Positions 25,225 through 35,770 of a DNA stretch of 64,000 nt are shown here, piece after piece. The stretch covers positions 1,426,001 to 1,490,000 of the forward strand of contig NZ_CP060694.1 of NCBI RefSeq assembly GCF_014352935.1, read 5' to 3'. Position numbers and translations under genes: made by a program. The stretch is from Aliarcobacter cryaerophilus. Lineage in GTDB: Bacteria; Campylobacterota; Campylobacteria; Campylobacterales; Arcobacteraceae. Numbering within the stretch: the stretch's first letter is position 1; every line of letters starts with the position of its first letter. The notes below the pieces were generated by a model, which saw only the letters and a list, made by a program, of their open reading frames with translations, ran no database searches and was not told the origin of the DNA.

Positions 25225-25482
25225 ATGAAAATCGAAGAACCAAATATTAAATTTTTCAGAGAAAAAACAACTATTATTTTTACTCTTATTCTTTTATTGT
25301 TTATTTTCTCATTTGGATTTGGAATAGTTCTTTTTGGCTTCTTAAATAGTTTTAATATTTTTGGAGCTAAATTATCATATTTTATATCTGGACAATTTAC
25401 AATTTACTTATCTATTTTATTAATATTTATATATCAAAAACAGGTTTTAAAATTAGAAAAAAAATATGAGAACACCTATTAA
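25225..25482 (+). CDS. Small membrane subunit of an SSS symporter (DUF4212)
   Basis: 85 residues with two membrane helices (about 15-40 and 50-72) and a basic/acidic C-terminus. The DUF4212 family always sits directly before sodium:solute symporters of the VC_2705 type and is taken as their small subunit. Translation starts at the ATG 25225, which has AAGGAGAATT just upstream; an upstream in-frame TTG is not needed. The stop TAA is followed at once by the symporter ATG, so the pair is translationally coupled. Confidence 0.82.
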   Translation: MKIEEPNIKFFREKTTIIFTLILLLFIFSFGFGIVLFGFLNSFNIFGAKLSYFISGQFTIYLSILLIFIYQKQVLKLEKKYENTY

Positions 25483-27153
25483 ATGGAACTTCAATCTTTA
25501 ATATACCTTTTTGTAGGTGTATCATTTACAATATACTTTGGTTTAGCTCTTTGGACAAAAGCTAGTTCTACAAAAGATTTTTATGTTGCAAACAAATCAT
25601 TTAATCCAGTGTTTAATGGGGCCTCTATTGCTGTTGATTTTATTAGTGCTGCAACATTTATATCTTTATGTGGAGCTTTTTTAAGTTTTGGATATGATAG
25701 TTTTGCTTATATTATTGGAATTACATCTGGTTTTGTTTTGCTTACAATTTTAATAGTACCTTATCTAAGAAAAATGGAGTGTTTATCTATTCCACTTTTT
25801 TTTGAAAAAAGATTTAACTCTAAGCTACTCAAGATAACTACAATAATAATTGTTGTTTTGGTCTCATTTATATATATTTCAGCGCAACTAAAAGGTGTAG
25901 GAATAATATTTTCAAGAATTTTCCAACTTGATTTATCAACTGCTCTTTTAATAGGAATGTGTATAACTCTATTTTATGCTTTTATTGGTGGTATGAAAAA
26001 TATTGCTTATACTCAAATTGCTCAATATATTATTATTCTTTTTTCATTTATGACACCTATTTTCTTCTTAACTATTGAGTTTACGAACTCTTATCTTCCT
26101 CAATTAGCTATTTTTTCTAAATCAGAAATATATGAAGAGAGATACTTAATTGAAGTTTTTGAACAAACTTTAAATGATTATGGTTTTAAATCTTTTTCTG
26201 AATTTAATGTTTTAAATAGTTTATTAATAGCTATATCTTTGAGTTTAGGAGTTGCTTCTTTACCACATATTTTAATCAAATTTTTCTCAACTCCCACAGT
26301 AAATGACGCAAGAAGATCATCATTTTGGGCATTAATTTTTATATCTGTTATTTATACTTCTATATCATCTTTATTTATTCTTTCTACATTAAATTTAGTA
26401 AAAAAGACAAATAGTGTAGAGTATGATGCTTTTATAAATAATGAAATAGAAGGAAATGAAGGTAAATGGCTAAAAACTTGGGAAAAAACTGGTTTAGTAA
26501 AGTTTGAAGATTTTAATAACAATAATAAAATAGATTTAAAATATGAAAATAATATAAGCGAATTATCAATAAATCCAGATGCGCTATCGCTTTTAACTCC
26601 AGAAATTGCAAACTTACCAAATTGGGTTATATCTTTAGTTTTAGCAGGCGCATTAGCAGCAACATTATCTACAATAACTGGTTTGATTTTAATCATAAAA
26701 ACTACAATATCTTATGAATTGCTAAAAGAAAATTTTAGTAAAAATAATATTATTGCTAGAGTTATATTTTCAAAATTATTAATAGTTTTAATTATAGTTC
26801 TAGCAACTTTATTTTATATTCCAAACTATACAATTTTGCAAACAGTTGCTATAGCTTTTACAATATGTGCAGCAACACTATTTCCAACTTTGGTTTTAGG
26901 AATTTTTTATAAAAAAACAAATACAATTGGGGCAATATTTGGTGTAATATCAAGCCTATTTTTTACACTATCTTATTGTATCTATTTTTTATACATAAAT
27001 AGTTCAAGCAATTACTTTTTTGGTATTAGTAGTGAAGCAATTGGCTCTATTGGTGCAATTTTAAATATTTTAATTACAGTTATAGTTTCAAAACTAACAT
27101 CAAAACAAAAAAATATAAATGAATCTATTGATTTTACGCAACACAAGGAGTAA
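25483..27153 (+). CDS. Sodium:solute symporter, VC_2705 type
   Basis: 556-residue inner-membrane transporter of the SSS family with about 13 helices. Family features include FYVANKSFNPVFNGASIAVDF near the N-terminus (given in part), FIGGMKNIAYTQ, and LGVASLPHILIKFFSTP, equivalent to ActP's GLPH-loop. A non-membrane insert (about 305-365) between helices is typical of this subfamily. The substrate is probably acetate or another short monocarboxylate; this rests on its neighbours and on the related ActP genes downstream. Coupled to the DUF4212 gene before it and followed 2 bases later by a cNMP/CBS/DUF294 gene. Confidence 0.82.
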   Translation: MELQSLIYLFVGVSFTIYFGLALWTKASSTKDFYVANKSFNPVFNGASIAVDFISAATFISLCGAFLSFGYDSFAYIIGITSGFVLLTILIVPYLRKMECLSIPLFFEKRFNSKLLKITTIIIVVLVSFIYISAQLKGVGIIFSRIFQLDLSTALLIGMCITLFYAFIGGMKNIAYTQIAQYIIILFSFMTPIFFLTIEFTNSYLPQLAIFSKSEIYEERYLIEVFEQTLNDYGFKSFSEFNVLNSLLIAISLSLGVASLPHILIKFFSTPTVNDARRSSFWALIFISVIYTSISSLFILSTLNLVKKTNSVEYDAFINNEIEGNEGKWLKTWEKTGLVKFEDFNNNNKIDLKYENNISELSINPDALSLLTPEIANLPNWVISLVLAGALAATLSTITGLILIIKTTISYELLKENFSKNNIIARVIFSKLLIVLIIVLATLFYIPNYTILQTVAIAFTICAATLFPTLVLGIFYKKTNTIGAIFGVISSLFFTLSYCIYFLYINSSSNYFFGISSEAIGSIGAILNILITVIVSKLTSKQKNINESIDFTQHKE

Positions 27154-27155
27154 AA

Positions 27156-28973
27156 ATGAGTATTCAAGATCAAGAGAGTTTTTTATCAAAAACTCACCCA
27201 TTTGAAGTTTTAACACCAAGCCAAATTGCTACATGTATTGAGCATATGGATATAGCTTACTATCCAAAAGATACAGTTTTAATTAGTCCAGAAAAAATAC
27301 CTAAATATTTTTTTATTATTATCAAAGGTTCAGTTTTTGAATACTCTCCTGAAAATGTCGTAGTAATGGATTATCAAAGCGAAGATACTTTTGATTCAAA
27401 TTCTCTAATTTATGGAAAATGTGAAAATAGTTTTAGAGTAAACGAAGAGCTAATATGTTATGAAATAGAGAAAAAAACTTTTTTAGAGTTAATTGATAAA
27501 AACCAAAAATTTAAAGATTTTTTCTTAAAAGATTTAGTAAATAAAATCAGAACATTAAAAGACAAAGAGAATACTTCTCAATTATCATCTTTTATGATAG
27601 CAAAAGTAAGTGATACTTTAATACATGAAGCTTGTATAGTAAAAAAAGATACAAAATTAATAGATGCAATAGATAAATCAATGAAATACAAAACTTCAAC
27701 TATTATAATTGAAGGTGATAATAAAGAGTATGGAATTATTACAGATTCTTTGCTAAAAGTAAAAGTTCTTTTAGAAGGAAGAGATTTATCCATTCCTGTT
27801 AGTGATATTGCTATTTTTCCACTTTTGACTATTAAACAAGATGATTATCTATTTGAAGCTTTAACAATTTTAGTAAAAAGAAATATTAAAAGAGTTGGAG
27901 TAGTTGATAATAATGGAAATATGGTTGGAATTCTAGAACAAATAGATATTTTATCTCATTTTGCAAATCATACATATGTTATTGAATCAAAGATTAAAAA
28001 TGCAAAAAATATTGAAGATTTAAAAGATGCTAGTAAAGATTTTATAGACATAATTACAAGTCTTCAAGCAAAAGGTGTTAAATTACACCATATTTCAAAT
28101 CTTATTGGGCAATTAAACACAAAGGTTTATCAAAAATTATTCTCATTAATTCTTCCTTTAGAGTTGCAAAAAGATGCTTGTCTATTTGTAATGGGAAGTG
28201 AAGGAAGAAATGAACAAATTATAAAAACAGATCAGGATAATGCTTTGATTGTAAGAGATGGTATCGATGTTGAAAAATACAGACCTTATATGCAAAAAAT
28301 TACAGATGCTCTTATATTTTTAGGTTATCCTCCTTGTGAAGGAAATATAATGGTTTCTAATCCTGCTTGGTGTAAGTCATATCTCAATTTTAAAGATGAT
28401 ATATCAAGATGGGTAGGTACTCAGGATATGAAAAACTTCTTAGATTTAGCAATATTTGCTGACTCATTTGCAGTTGCAGGTGATAAGCAGATGCTGATTG
28501 ATTTAAAAGAGTTCTTATACTCAAAAGTACAAAATGATATTTTTATGGCATATTTTGCAAAATCAACAACAGCATTTGAAACTCCAACAACAATATCTAC
28601 TTTTATGGGTAAAGAAAATTTTATAAATATTAAAAAAGCTGCAATTTTTCCAATAGTTCATGGAATTAGAAGTTTAGCCTTAAAAGAGAAAATAAAAGAG
28701 ACAACAACTATAAAAAGAATCCAAATTTTAGAGCAAAGAAAAATTTTAGAAAAAGATAGAGCCGCAGAGCTATTAGAAGCACTAGAAATAGTAAATACTT
28801 TAAGATTGAGACATCAAATAGATTTATTACAGCAAAATAAACCACTATCAAATGAGATAGATACCAATAGTTTAGGAAAAATAGAGAGAGATTTATTAAA
28901 AGAATCATTTAAAATTGTAAATGACTTCAAAAAAATTGTAAGTTATATATTTAAACTAGATAAGATTTATTAA
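27156..28973 (+). CDS. cNMP-binding / CBS / DUF294 nucleotidyltransferase, copy A
   Basis: 605-residue cytoplasmic regulator-like protein. Domains in order: cyclic-nucleotide-binding-like fold (about 10-125), two CBS domains (about 145-270) that usually bind adenosine ligands, and a DUF294 nucleotidyltransferase domain with MGSEGRNEQIIKTDQDNAL (about 345-363), which has the G-S and D-x-D pattern of the GlnD/Pol-beta superfamily, then a helical C-terminal domain. The active-site residues are intact. It follows the symporter gene by 2 bases and precedes an exonuclease gene by 1 base. Copy B at 33929 has the same architecture. The target of nucleotidylation is unknown; the symporter is an obvious candidate. 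Confidence 0.83.
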   Translation: MSIQDQESFLSKTHPFEVLTPSQIATCIEHMDIAYYPKDTVLISPEKIPKYFFIIIKGSVFEYSPENVVVMDYQSEDTFDSNSLIYGKCENSFRVNEELICYEIEKKTFLELIDKNQKFKDFFLKDLVNKIRTLKDKENTSQLSSFMIAKVSDTLIHEACIVKKDTKLIDAIDKSMKYKTSTIIIEGDNKEYGIITDSLLKVKVLLEGRDLSIPVSDIAIFPLLTIKQDDYLFEALTILVKRNIKRVGVVDNNGNMVGILEQIDILSHFANHTYVIESKIKNAKNIEDLKDASKDFIDIITSLQAKGVKLHHISNLIGQLNTKVYQKLFSLILPLELQKDACLFVMGSEGRNEQIIKTDQDNALIVRDGIDVEKYRPYMQKITDALIFLGYPPCEGNIMVSNPAWCKSYLNFKDDISRWVGTQDMKNFLDLAIFADSFAVAGDKQMLIDLKEFLYSKVQNDIFMAYFAKSTTAFETPTTISTFMGKENFINIKKAAIFPIVHGIRSLALKEKIKETTTIKRIQILEQRKILEKDRAAELLEALEIVNTLRLRHQIDLLQQNKPLSNEIDTNSLGKIERDLLKESFKIVNDFKKIVSYIFKLDKIY

Positions 28974-28974
28974 A

Positions 28975-29601
28975 ATGTTTAAAAATATTATAAAAATTTG
29001 GCAAAGAAAAAAACTTTTAGATAAAAGATTTGATTTTTTATTTAATGAACCTCCACAAGATGAATATATAAGTTTAGACTGTGAAACTACAGGTTTAAAT
29101 CCTAAAAAAGATGAAATTTTATCTATTGGTGCAGTTTTAATCAAAGATAACAAAATTTTAATGAGAAAAACATTTAATATATTTGTAAAACCATCTCAAA
29201 ATATAAATCCTGAATCTATAAAAATTCATCTCTTAAGAGAAATCGATTTACAAAATGCTATTGAACCTGATGTTGCTATATATAAACTTCTTGATTTTAT
29301 TGGTTCAAGACCAATAGTTGGCTACTACATAGATTTTGATATCGAAATGATTTCAAAATATACAAAAAAATTAATAGGAATAAAACTTCCAAATCAAAGA
29401 ATTGAAGTATCATCAATATATTATGATATAAAAAAGACAAAAGATAACTATGGATTTATAGATTTAAAGTTTGATACTATTATGACTTTTCTTGATATAC
29501 CCGTTTTAGGAAAACATGATGCTTTAAATGATGCAATAATGACTTCTATGATATTTTTAAAACTAAAAAATCTCGCAAAACAGAAAAAAATTAACTTTTA
29601 G
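28975..29601 (+). CDS. DEDDh 3'-5' exonuclease, DnaQ-like, copy A
   Basis: 208 residues. Exo I SLDCETTGLNP carries the D-x-E metal ligands (about 33-35 on the chain), Exo II YIDFDIEM the second aspartate, and Exo III GKHDALNDAIMT the histidine and last aspartate, so the active site is complete. A stand-alone DnaQ-fold nuclease; it could degrade DNA, RNA or a small nucleotide. It directly follows the DUF294 gene, an arrangement repeated in copy B, so I infer a function with that protein rather than in replication. ATG 28975 overlaps no other gene; a basic N-terminus of about 20 residues precedes the domain. Confidence 0.85.
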   Translation: MFKNIIKIWQRKKLLDKRFDFLFNEPPQDEYISLDCETTGLNPKKDEILSIGAVLIKDNKILMRKTFNIFVKPSQNINPESIKIHLLREIDLQNAIEPDVAIYKLLDFIGSRPIVGYYIDFDIEMISKYTKKLIGIKLPNQRIEVSSIYYDIKKTKDNYGFIDLKFDTIMTFLDIPVLGKHDALNDAIMTSMIFLKLKNLAKQKKINF

Positions 29602-29722
29602 AAATACTATAAAATAGTATTTCTAATCTTTTTAAACCTTTTTTTTTAATCTTTTTTTAAATGCTATGCTTTTGCAACTAAAATATTTTACTATTTCAAC
29701 TAATCTTATTTTAGGAGAAAAA

Positions 29723-30034
29723 ATGGATAACAAATTAGTAGAAAGGATTAAAGCTAATCCTAAATACCATGAACTTGTTTCAAAAAGAAGTTCATTTGCT
29801 ATTAAATTAGCAATTTTCATGCTAGTAGTTTATTATGGTTTCATATTAACTATTGCATTCAACAAAGAGTTCTTTGCTACAAAAATAGGTGAAACAATGA
29901 CGGTTGCATTTCCAATAGGTTTTGGAATTATTGTAATAGCATTCTTAACAACTCTAGTTTATGTTGTTAGAGCAAATGGTGAGTTTGAAGACTTAACTAA
30001 TGATATTAAAAATGATGTGAAGGATATATTATAA
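29723..30034 (+). CDS. DUF485 membrane protein, ActP partner, copy A
   Basis: 103 residues with two membrane helices (about 24-45 and 58-82) and the DUF485 signature [17 protein letters not shown] at the N-terminus. DUF485 proteins are found directly before ActP acetate permease genes, as YjcH is in E. coli. The ATG at 29723 has TTAGGAGAAAAA in front. Its stop TAA shares its last base with the ActP ATG (TAATG), so the two are coupled. Near-duplicate of the gene at 31908. Confidence 0.88.
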   Translation: MDNKLVERIKANPKYHELVSKRSSFAIKLAIFMLVVYYGFILTIAFNKEFFATKIGETMTVAFPIGFGIIVIAFLTTLVYVVRANGEFEDLTNDIKNDVKDIL

Positions 30035-31680
30035 TGTTAAAAATAATTACTTTATTAGGTTTATCATCATTAGCACTATTTGCAGATGATTCTAAAAGTG
30101 GTGTAAATATGGAAGCTATGATAATGTTCTTTGCATTTATCATTGGAACTATGGGTATTACAAAATGGGCTGCTAGTAAAACAAAATCTGCTTCAGATTT
30201 TTATACAGCTGGTGGGGGAATTACAGGTTTTCAAAATGGTCTAGCAATTGCTGGAGATTATATGTCTGCTGCTTCTTTCCTTGGTATTTCAGGTATGATT
30301 TATCTAAATGGTTTTGATGGTATTATTTATGCTATTGGATTCTTAGTTGGTTGGCCAATTATTCTTTTCTTAATGGCTGAAAAATTAAGAAACTTAGGTA
30401 AGTTTAACTTTACTGATATTGCTGCTTACAGACTAGATGAGAGAAGAATAAGAATTCTTGCTGCTTGTGGTTCTTTAACAGTTGTTACTTTCTACTTAAT
30501 TGCTCAAATGGTTGGAGCTGGAAAACTAATTGAAGTATTATTCCATATTCCATATCAATGGGCTGTTGTAATTGTTGGTGCATTAATGATCATTTATGTA
30601 ACTTTTGGTGGTATGCTTGCTACTACTTGGGTACAAATTATTAAAGCTGTTCTACTATTAGGTGGAGTTACAATCATGGCACTTTTAGTTCTAGCTACAA
30701 CTGGAATTAACTTCTCATTTGCAAACTTAGCTGAAACTGCTGTTAATTTACATGCTAAAAAAGATGCTATTTTGGCACCAGGTTCATTTGTATCTGATCC
30801 AATTGCTTCTATTTCTTTAGGACTTGCTTTAATGCTTGGAACTGCTGGATTACCTCATATTCTTATGAGATTCTTTACAGTTGGAAATGCAAAAGAGGCT
30901 AGAAAATCTGTTGTTTATGCAACTGGATTTATTGGTTACTTCTATTTATTAATAGCTGTTGTTGGTCTTGGTGGAATTGTTTACTTAATGGATCCAAATA
31001 TTAATAGTGCTTATTTAGATGCTGCTGGTAAATTAATCGGTGGAAATAATATGGCTGCTGTTCACTTGGCTCAAGCTACTGGTGGTTCTATTTTCTTAGG
31101 ATTTATCTCTGCTGTTGCATTTGCTACAATTCTAGCGGTTGTTGCTGGTCTTGCACTTGCTGCTTCTAACTCAATTGCACACGATTTATATGCAATCGTT
31201 ATTAGAAAAGGTCAAGCGACTGATGCTGAAGAGATGAAAGTTTCAAAAAGAACAGTTATTATCATTGGTATAGTTGCAGTTCTTCTAGGATTTGCTTTTG
31301 AAAATCAAAATATTGCATTCATGGTTGGGCTAGCGTTCGCGGTTGCTGCATCTGCTAACTTCCCAATATTAATTTTATCAATCTATTGGTCAAAATTAAC
31401 AACAAGAGGTGCATTTATGGGTGGATTTATTGGTTTACTAACAGCTGTTATTCTAGTTGTACTAAGTAAAACTGTATGGGTTGATATTTTTGGTTTCAAA
31501 GATGCTATATTCCCATGGACACATCCTGCACTATTCTCTGTATCTGCTGCATTTATTGGTATTTGGTTCTTCTCAATTACTGATAGCTCAGCTAGAGCAG
31601 AAGAAGATAAATCAGGATTTGAAGCTCAAAAAATTAGAGGTGAAACTGGTATTGGTTCTGACGGAGCTGTATCACACTAA
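30034..31680 (+). CDS. actP: Cation/acetate symporter ActP, copy A
   Basis: 548-residue SSS-family permease. An N-terminal signal-like segment ([18 protein letters not shown]), then about 13 helices. Strong ActP features: [21 protein letters not shown] (given in part), [34 protein letters not shown] and [20 protein letters not shown]. It imports acetate, and in relatives glycolate or other short acids, with a cation. A hairpin (31686-31713) follows. The downstream copy B is closely similar throughout, evidence of a local duplication. Confidence 0.9.
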   Translation: MLKIITLLGLSSLALFADDSKSGVNMEAMIMFFAFIIGTMGITKWAASKTKSASDFYTAGGGITGFQNGLAIAGDYMSAASFLGISGMIYLNGFDGIIYAIGFLVGWPIILFLMAEKLRNLGKFNFTDIAAYRLDERRIRILAACGSLTVVTFYLIAQMVGAGKLIEVLFHIPYQWAVVIVGALMIIYVTFGGMLATTWVQIIKAVLLLGGVTIMALLVLATTGINFSFANLAETAVNLHAKKDAILAPGSFVSDPIASISLGLALMLGTAGLPHILMRFFTVGNAKEARKSVVYATGFIGYFYLLIAVVGLGGIVYLMDPNINSAYLDAAGKLIGGNNMAAVHLAQATGGSIFLGFISAVAFATILAVVAGLALAASNSIAHDLYAIVIRKGQATDAEEMKVSKRTVIIIGIVAVLLGFAFENQNIAFMVGLAFAVAASANFPILILSIYWSKLTTRGAFMGGFIGLLTAVILVVLSKTVWVDIFGFKDAIFPWTHPALFSVSAAFIGIWFFSITDSSARAEEDKSGFEAQKIRGETGIGSDGAVSH

Positions 31681-31685
31681 TAAAA

Positions 31686-31713
31686 TTACTAAAGAGAGGA
31701 ATCTCTTTAGTAA
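31686..31713 (+). terminator. Hairpin after ActP copy A
   Basis: TTACTAAAGAGA-GGAA-TCTCTTTAGTAA: 12-bp perfect stem, four-base loop, but followed by AACTT rather than a T-run. It may stabilise the 3' end or terminate weakly. Confidence 0.6.
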
Positions 31714-31846
31714 TAACTTAAAAAATACTTAATAATCATAATTAATTGTAATAATTAATATATTGTTTTTTGTTACTATTCTACATTTATTTTAAAATTT
31801 CTATATAATTTTTATCAACAAATCAAGCAAAATATAAATTTATTTG

Positions 31847-31880
31847 TATAATCGATTACTTTATCTATAATTTAGATAAA
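31847..31880 (+). promoter_or_regulatory. Promoter and palindrome before DUF485/ActP copy B
   Basis: A TATAAT (31847-31852) is followed by the inverted repeat TTTATCTA-5-TAGATAAA (31860-31880), which would lie at or just after the transcription start, a repressor-like position. No good -35 is seen. Confidence 0.4.
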
Positions 31881-31907
31881 AATAAAAAAGTCGCAGGAGA
31901 ATAAGGT

Positions 31908-32225
31908 ATGGATGAGAAATTGGTTGAGAAAATAGAAGCCAATCCTAAATATAAAGAGCTAGTTTCAAAAAGAAACTCTTTAGCTTTAAAACTAGGAATT
32001 TTTGTGTTGATAATGTTTTATTCATTTATCACAGTAGTTGCATTTAACAAAGATCTATTTGCAATAAAAGTAGCAGAAGGTTATATAACAACTATTGCAT
32101 TTCCTATTGCATTAGCAATTTTAGTTATTAGCTTTTTAACAACACTAGTTTATGTAAGACGTGCAAATGGTGAGTTTGATGATCTTACAAATGATATTAA
32201 AAAAGATGTAAGGGAGTTTTTATGA
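31908..32225 (+). CDS. DUF485 membrane protein, ActP partner, copy B
   Basis: 105 residues, two membrane helices, starting [19 protein letters not shown] and ending in the same [17 protein letters not shown] segment as copy A. The ATG follows GCAGGAGAATAAGGT. The end overlaps the ActP-B start by 4 bases (ATGA). It has its own promoter region, so copies A and B can be expressed differently. Confidence 0.88.
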   Translation: MDEKLVEKIEANPKYKELVSKRNSLALKLGIFVLIMFYSFITVVAFNKDLFAIKVAEGYITTIAFPIALAILVISFLTTLVYVRRANGEFDDLTNDIKKDVREFL

Positions 32226-33868
32226 TTAGAATAATAACTCTACTTTTTTTAGCTTCACTTGCTCTTTTTGCTGCAGGTGATGCAACTTTTGAAGGTAAAA
32301 GAGAATTAAATGTAGCTGCTATTGCTATGTTTTTAGTTTTTATTGTTGGAACACTAGGAATTACATATTGGGCAGCTAAAAGAACAAAATCTGCTAGTGA
32401 TTTTTATACAGCTGGTGGGGGAATAACTGGTTTTCAAAATGGTTTAGCAATTGCTGGTGACTATATGAGTGCAGCTGCATTTTTAGGTGTTTCTGGACTT
32501 ATTTATATGAATGGATTTGATGGAGTTATTTATGCTGTTTCGTTTTTAGTTGGTTGGCCAGTAATTTTATTTTTTATGGCTGAAAAATTAAGAAATTTAG
32601 GTAAATTTACATTTGCTGATATTGCTGCATATAGATTAGCTCAAAAAGAGATTAGAACTTTGGCTGCATTTGGTTCTTTATCTGTTGTTATTTTATATCT
32701 AATTGCTCAAATGGTTGGAGCTGGAAAACTAATTCAAATTCTATTTGGTATGGAGTATGAGTATGCTGTATTTATGGTTGGGGCACTAATGATTATTTAT
32801 GTAACATTTGGTGGAATGCTTGCAACTACTTGGGTACAAATTATTAAAGCTGTTTTACTTCTTTCTGGGGTTTCATTTATGGCTATTATGGTTTTATGGC
32901 ACTTTGGATTTAATTTTGAATCATTAGCTCAAACTGCTGTAAATAATCATGCAAAAGGTGAAGAGATTTTAAAACCAGGTGGATTCTTAAGTGATCCAGT
33001 ATCTGCTATCTCTTTAGGAATGGCTTTAATGCTAGGAACTGCTGGTCTTCCTCACGTATTAATGAGATTCTTTACAGTTGGAAATGCAAAAGAGGCTAGA
33101 AAATCTGTTGTTTATGCAACTGGATTTGTTGCATACTTTTGGGTAATTATCTCTATTGTTGGACTTGGAGCAATTGCATTTTTAAATAGTGCTGAAGGTG
33201 CTCAATATTTTGTTGATGGAAAACTATTTGGTGGATCTAATATGGCATCAGTTCACCTATCTCATATGCTTGGTGGAAATGCTTTCTTAGGATTTATTAG
33301 TGCTGTTGCATTTGCTACAATTTTGGCTGTTGTTTCTGGACTTACTCTAGCAGGTGCTAGTGCAATTTCACACGATATTTATGCGAATGTTATAAATCCA
33401 AATGCAAGTGATGAAAAAATTGTAAAAATTTCAAAAATAACTGTTATAATTGTAGGTATTGTTGGAGTTACACTTGGAATTGCATTTGAGTCTCAAAATA
33501 TTGCATACATGGTTGGACTTGCATTTGGAATAGCTGCAAGTGCTAACTTCCCAATTTTGTTTTTATCAATTTATTGGTCAAAATTAACAACAAGAGGTGC
33601 ATTTATTGGTGGATTTATGGGATTAATTACAGCAGTTTCTCTAGTAATTTTAGGCCCAAATGTTTGGGTTCAAATTTTAGGAAATGAAAAAGCAATTTTC
33701 CCTTATGCCCACCCTGCACTATTCTCTGTTACAGTTGCCTTTGTTTCAATTTGGTTCTTCTCTATAATTGATAACTCAAAAAGAGCTACTACAGAGAGAG
33801 CTATGTTTAGAGCTCAAAATGTTAGAGCTAACACTGGAATTGGTTCAGCAGAAGCAGTTTCACACTAA
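32222..33868 (+). CDS. actP: Cation/acetate symporter ActP, copy B
   Basis: 548 residues, the same length as copy A and collinear with it. It keeps [38 protein letters not shown] and [16 protein letters not shown]. The differences are spread over the chain, so the duplication is not recent. Copy B is followed by its own cNMP/CBS/DUF294 and exonuclease genes, as the VC_2705-type symporter is. Confidence 0.9.
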   Translation: MIRIITLLFLASLALFAAGDATFEGKRELNVAAIAMFLVFIVGTLGITYWAAKRTKSASDFYTAGGGITGFQNGLAIAGDYMSAAAFLGVSGLIYMNGFDGVIYAVSFLVGWPVILFFMAEKLRNLGKFTFADIAAYRLAQKEIRTLAAFGSLSVVILYLIAQMVGAGKLIQILFGMEYEYAVFMVGALMIIYVTFGGMLATTWVQIIKAVLLLSGVSFMAIMVLWHFGFNFESLAQTAVNNHAKGEEILKPGGFLSDPVSAISLGMALMLGTAGLPHVLMRFFTVGNAKEARKSVVYATGFVAYFWVIISIVGLGAIAFLNSAEGAQYFVDGKLFGGSNMASVHLSHMLGGNAFLGFISAVAFATILAVVSGLTLAGASAISHDIYANVINPNASDEKIVKISKITVIIVGIVGVTLGIAFESQNIAYMVGLAFGIAASANFPILFLSIYWSKLTTRGAFIGGFMGLITAVSLVILGPNVWVQILGNEKAIFPYAHPALFSVTVAFVSIWFFSIIDNSKRATTERAMFRAQNVRANTGIGSAEAVSH

Positions 33869-33872
33869 AAAT

Positions 33873-33906
33873 ATCAAAAAGAGAATCTCTTCTCTTTTTG
33901 ATTTTG
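33873..33906 (+). terminator. Hairpin between ActP-B and the DUF294-B gene
   Basis: ATCAAAAAGAGAA-TCTC-TTCTCTTTTTGAT: 13-bp stem followed by TTTT. It lies inside an otherwise close gene string, so it may act as an attenuator that lowers expression of the regulatory genes relative to the permease. Confidence 0.65.
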
Positions 33907-33928
33907 CACTACTTTAAATATAGGAGAG

Positions 33929-35770
33929 ATGAGTATGCAAGAGCAAAAAAAATTTATTTCAAATATTCACCCATTTAATAATTTAAATACATTTGAGTTA
34001 GACGATTTAGTCGAAGATTTAGACATTGTCTATTTTAAAGCAAACTCAATAGTTCAAACACAAGATAGTAATCCAGAGTTTTTATATTTTGTTTTAAAAG
34101 GTTTAATTCAAGAGATAAACGATGATGAAGTTTTAAGTGTATATTCAAAAGGTGAGATATTTGATTCTGTATCTTTGATAAAAAATCATAGTAAAAATAG
34201 TTTTGTGGCTATCGAAGAGAGTATTTGTTACGCTCTTAAAAAAGAGAGATTTATGCAGATTTTAAGCTCAAATCAACAACTAGAAAACTATTTTTTTCAA
34301 TCCATTTCAGATAAGTTAAACAATAATATCTTAAATGAAAAGAATAAAGATATGGCAAATATTATGATTGCCAAAGTTAAAGATGCAAAAATTCATAAAG
34401 CTGTAGTTGTTGATACAAACAAAACAATTTATGAAGCAGCAAAGATTATAAAACAAGAAAAAATTCCAACCCTATTATTAAAAGATGAAGATGGTGAAAT
34501 GTATATTGTAACTGATTCAGATTTTAGACAAAAAGTTATTTTAAATAGAATGGATTATGATGATTTGGTTGTGAAAATTGCTTCTAAAGGCTTAATTTAT
34601 ATAAATGAAGATGATTTTTTATTTAATGCTCAACTTCAAATGGCAAAACATGGATTAAAAAGAGTAGTTGTAAAAAACGACCATGAGGAGATTGTAGGAA
34701 TACTTGATCAAATATCTCTTTCGTCATTTTTTGCAACAAATACTTTTGCAGTTTCAAATCAAATTATTAATGCAGAGACCTTAGATGAGCTAAAAGAGGC
34801 TTCACACTCATTTATAAAAATAATTAAATCACTAAATGCCAAAGGTGTAAAAATAGAGTTTATCTCTAAGTTGATAAACCAACTAAACAAAAAACTTCTT
34901 GACAAACTATATAAAATTTTAGCTCCCAAAGAGCTTATTGGAAAATCTTGTTTAGTTGTAATGGGAAGTGAAGGAAGAGCTGAACAAATACTTAGAACCG
35001 ATCAAGACAATGCGCTTATTATTTCAGATGATTGCTCTATTAGTGAAGAGAAACTAAGAGAGTTTACTCATCTTTTTACAGAGACTTTAGTTGATTTTGG
35101 ATTTCCTAGATGCGAAGGAAATATAATGGTTTCAAATCCATATTGGTGCAGAAAGCAGAGTGATTTTAAAGAGCTTATTTATGAGTGGGTAAATAGTCCA
35201 AGTGGTGATAACTTTATGAATATTGCAATATTTTATGATGCACTTTGTGTATCTGGAGATATTGAAATTATTAAAGAGTTAAAAAATTATCTATTTAAAA
35301 TATCTTCAAACTCTCAAAGCTTTTATACAAATTTTGCAAGAGTTATAAATAGTTTTGATGTACCTTTAGGTTTTTTTGATGGTTTTGTATTTAATAGCAA
35401 AGATGAAAAGCATAAAGATGAGATTGATATAAAAAGAGGTGGTATTTTTATAATTGTTCAAGGAATTAGATCTTTAAGTATTCAAAACAGAGTTCTAAAT
35501 ACAAATACAATAAAAAGAATAAATAGCTTAAAAGAGTTAAAAGTTTTAGATGATGAGAGCGCAAAAGAGTTGATTATGGCATTTAATATTTTAAATAGTT
35601 TAAAACTAAAAGCTAGTTTAGAGAAACTTGATAAAAAAGAGAAGATAGATAATTTTGTAAATCCAAATAGATTAACAATTATGGAGAAAGATTTACTAAA
35701 AGAGTCTTTTAAAATAGTAAATAGACTAAAAAAACGATTAGAAAACCATTTTAAGCTTAACTATGTTTAA
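33929..35770 (+). CDS. cNMP-binding / CBS / DUF294 nucleotidyltransferase, copy B
   Basis: 613 residues with the same order as copy A: cyclic-nucleotide-binding-like domain (about 10-125), CBS pair (about 145-270), nucleotidyltransferase motif VMGSEGRAEQILRTDQDNAL near residue 345, and the helical end. The catalytic-type residues G-S, D-x-D are intact. It differs from copy A over much of its length, so each copy may serve its own symporter. The ATG at 33929 has TAGGAGAGATG just before it; a second in-frame ATG at residue 3 is possible. The 3' end overlaps the exonuclease gene by 8 bases. Confidence 0.83.
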   Translation: MSMQEQKKFISNIHPFNNLNTFELDDLVEDLDIVYFKANSIVQTQDSNPEFLYFVLKGLIQEINDDEVLSVYSKGEIFDSVSLIKNHSKNSFVAIEESICYALKKERFMQILSSNQQLENYFFQSISDKLNNNILNEKNKDMANIMIAKVKDAKIHKAVVVDTNKTIYEAAKIIKQEKIPTLLLKDEDGEMYIVTDSDFRQKVILNRMDYDDLVVKIASKGLIYINEDDFLFNAQLQMAKHGLKRVVVKNDHEEIVGILDQISLSSFFATNTFAVSNQIINAETLDELKEASHSFIKIIKSLNAKGVKIEFISKLINQLNKKLLDKLYKILAPKELIGKSCLVVMGSEGRAEQILRTDQDNALIISDDCSISEEKLREFTHLFTETLVDFGFPRCEGNIMVSNPYWCRKQSDFKELIYEWVNSPSGDNFMNIAIFYDALCVSGDIEIIKELKNYLFKISSNSQSFYTNFARVINSFDVPLGFFDGFVFNSKDEKHKDEIDIKRGGIFIIVQGIRSLSIQNRVLNTNTIKRINSLKELKVLDDESAKELIMAFNILNSLKLKASLEKLDKKEKIDNFVNPNRLTIMEKDLLKESFKIVNRLKKRLENHFKLNYV

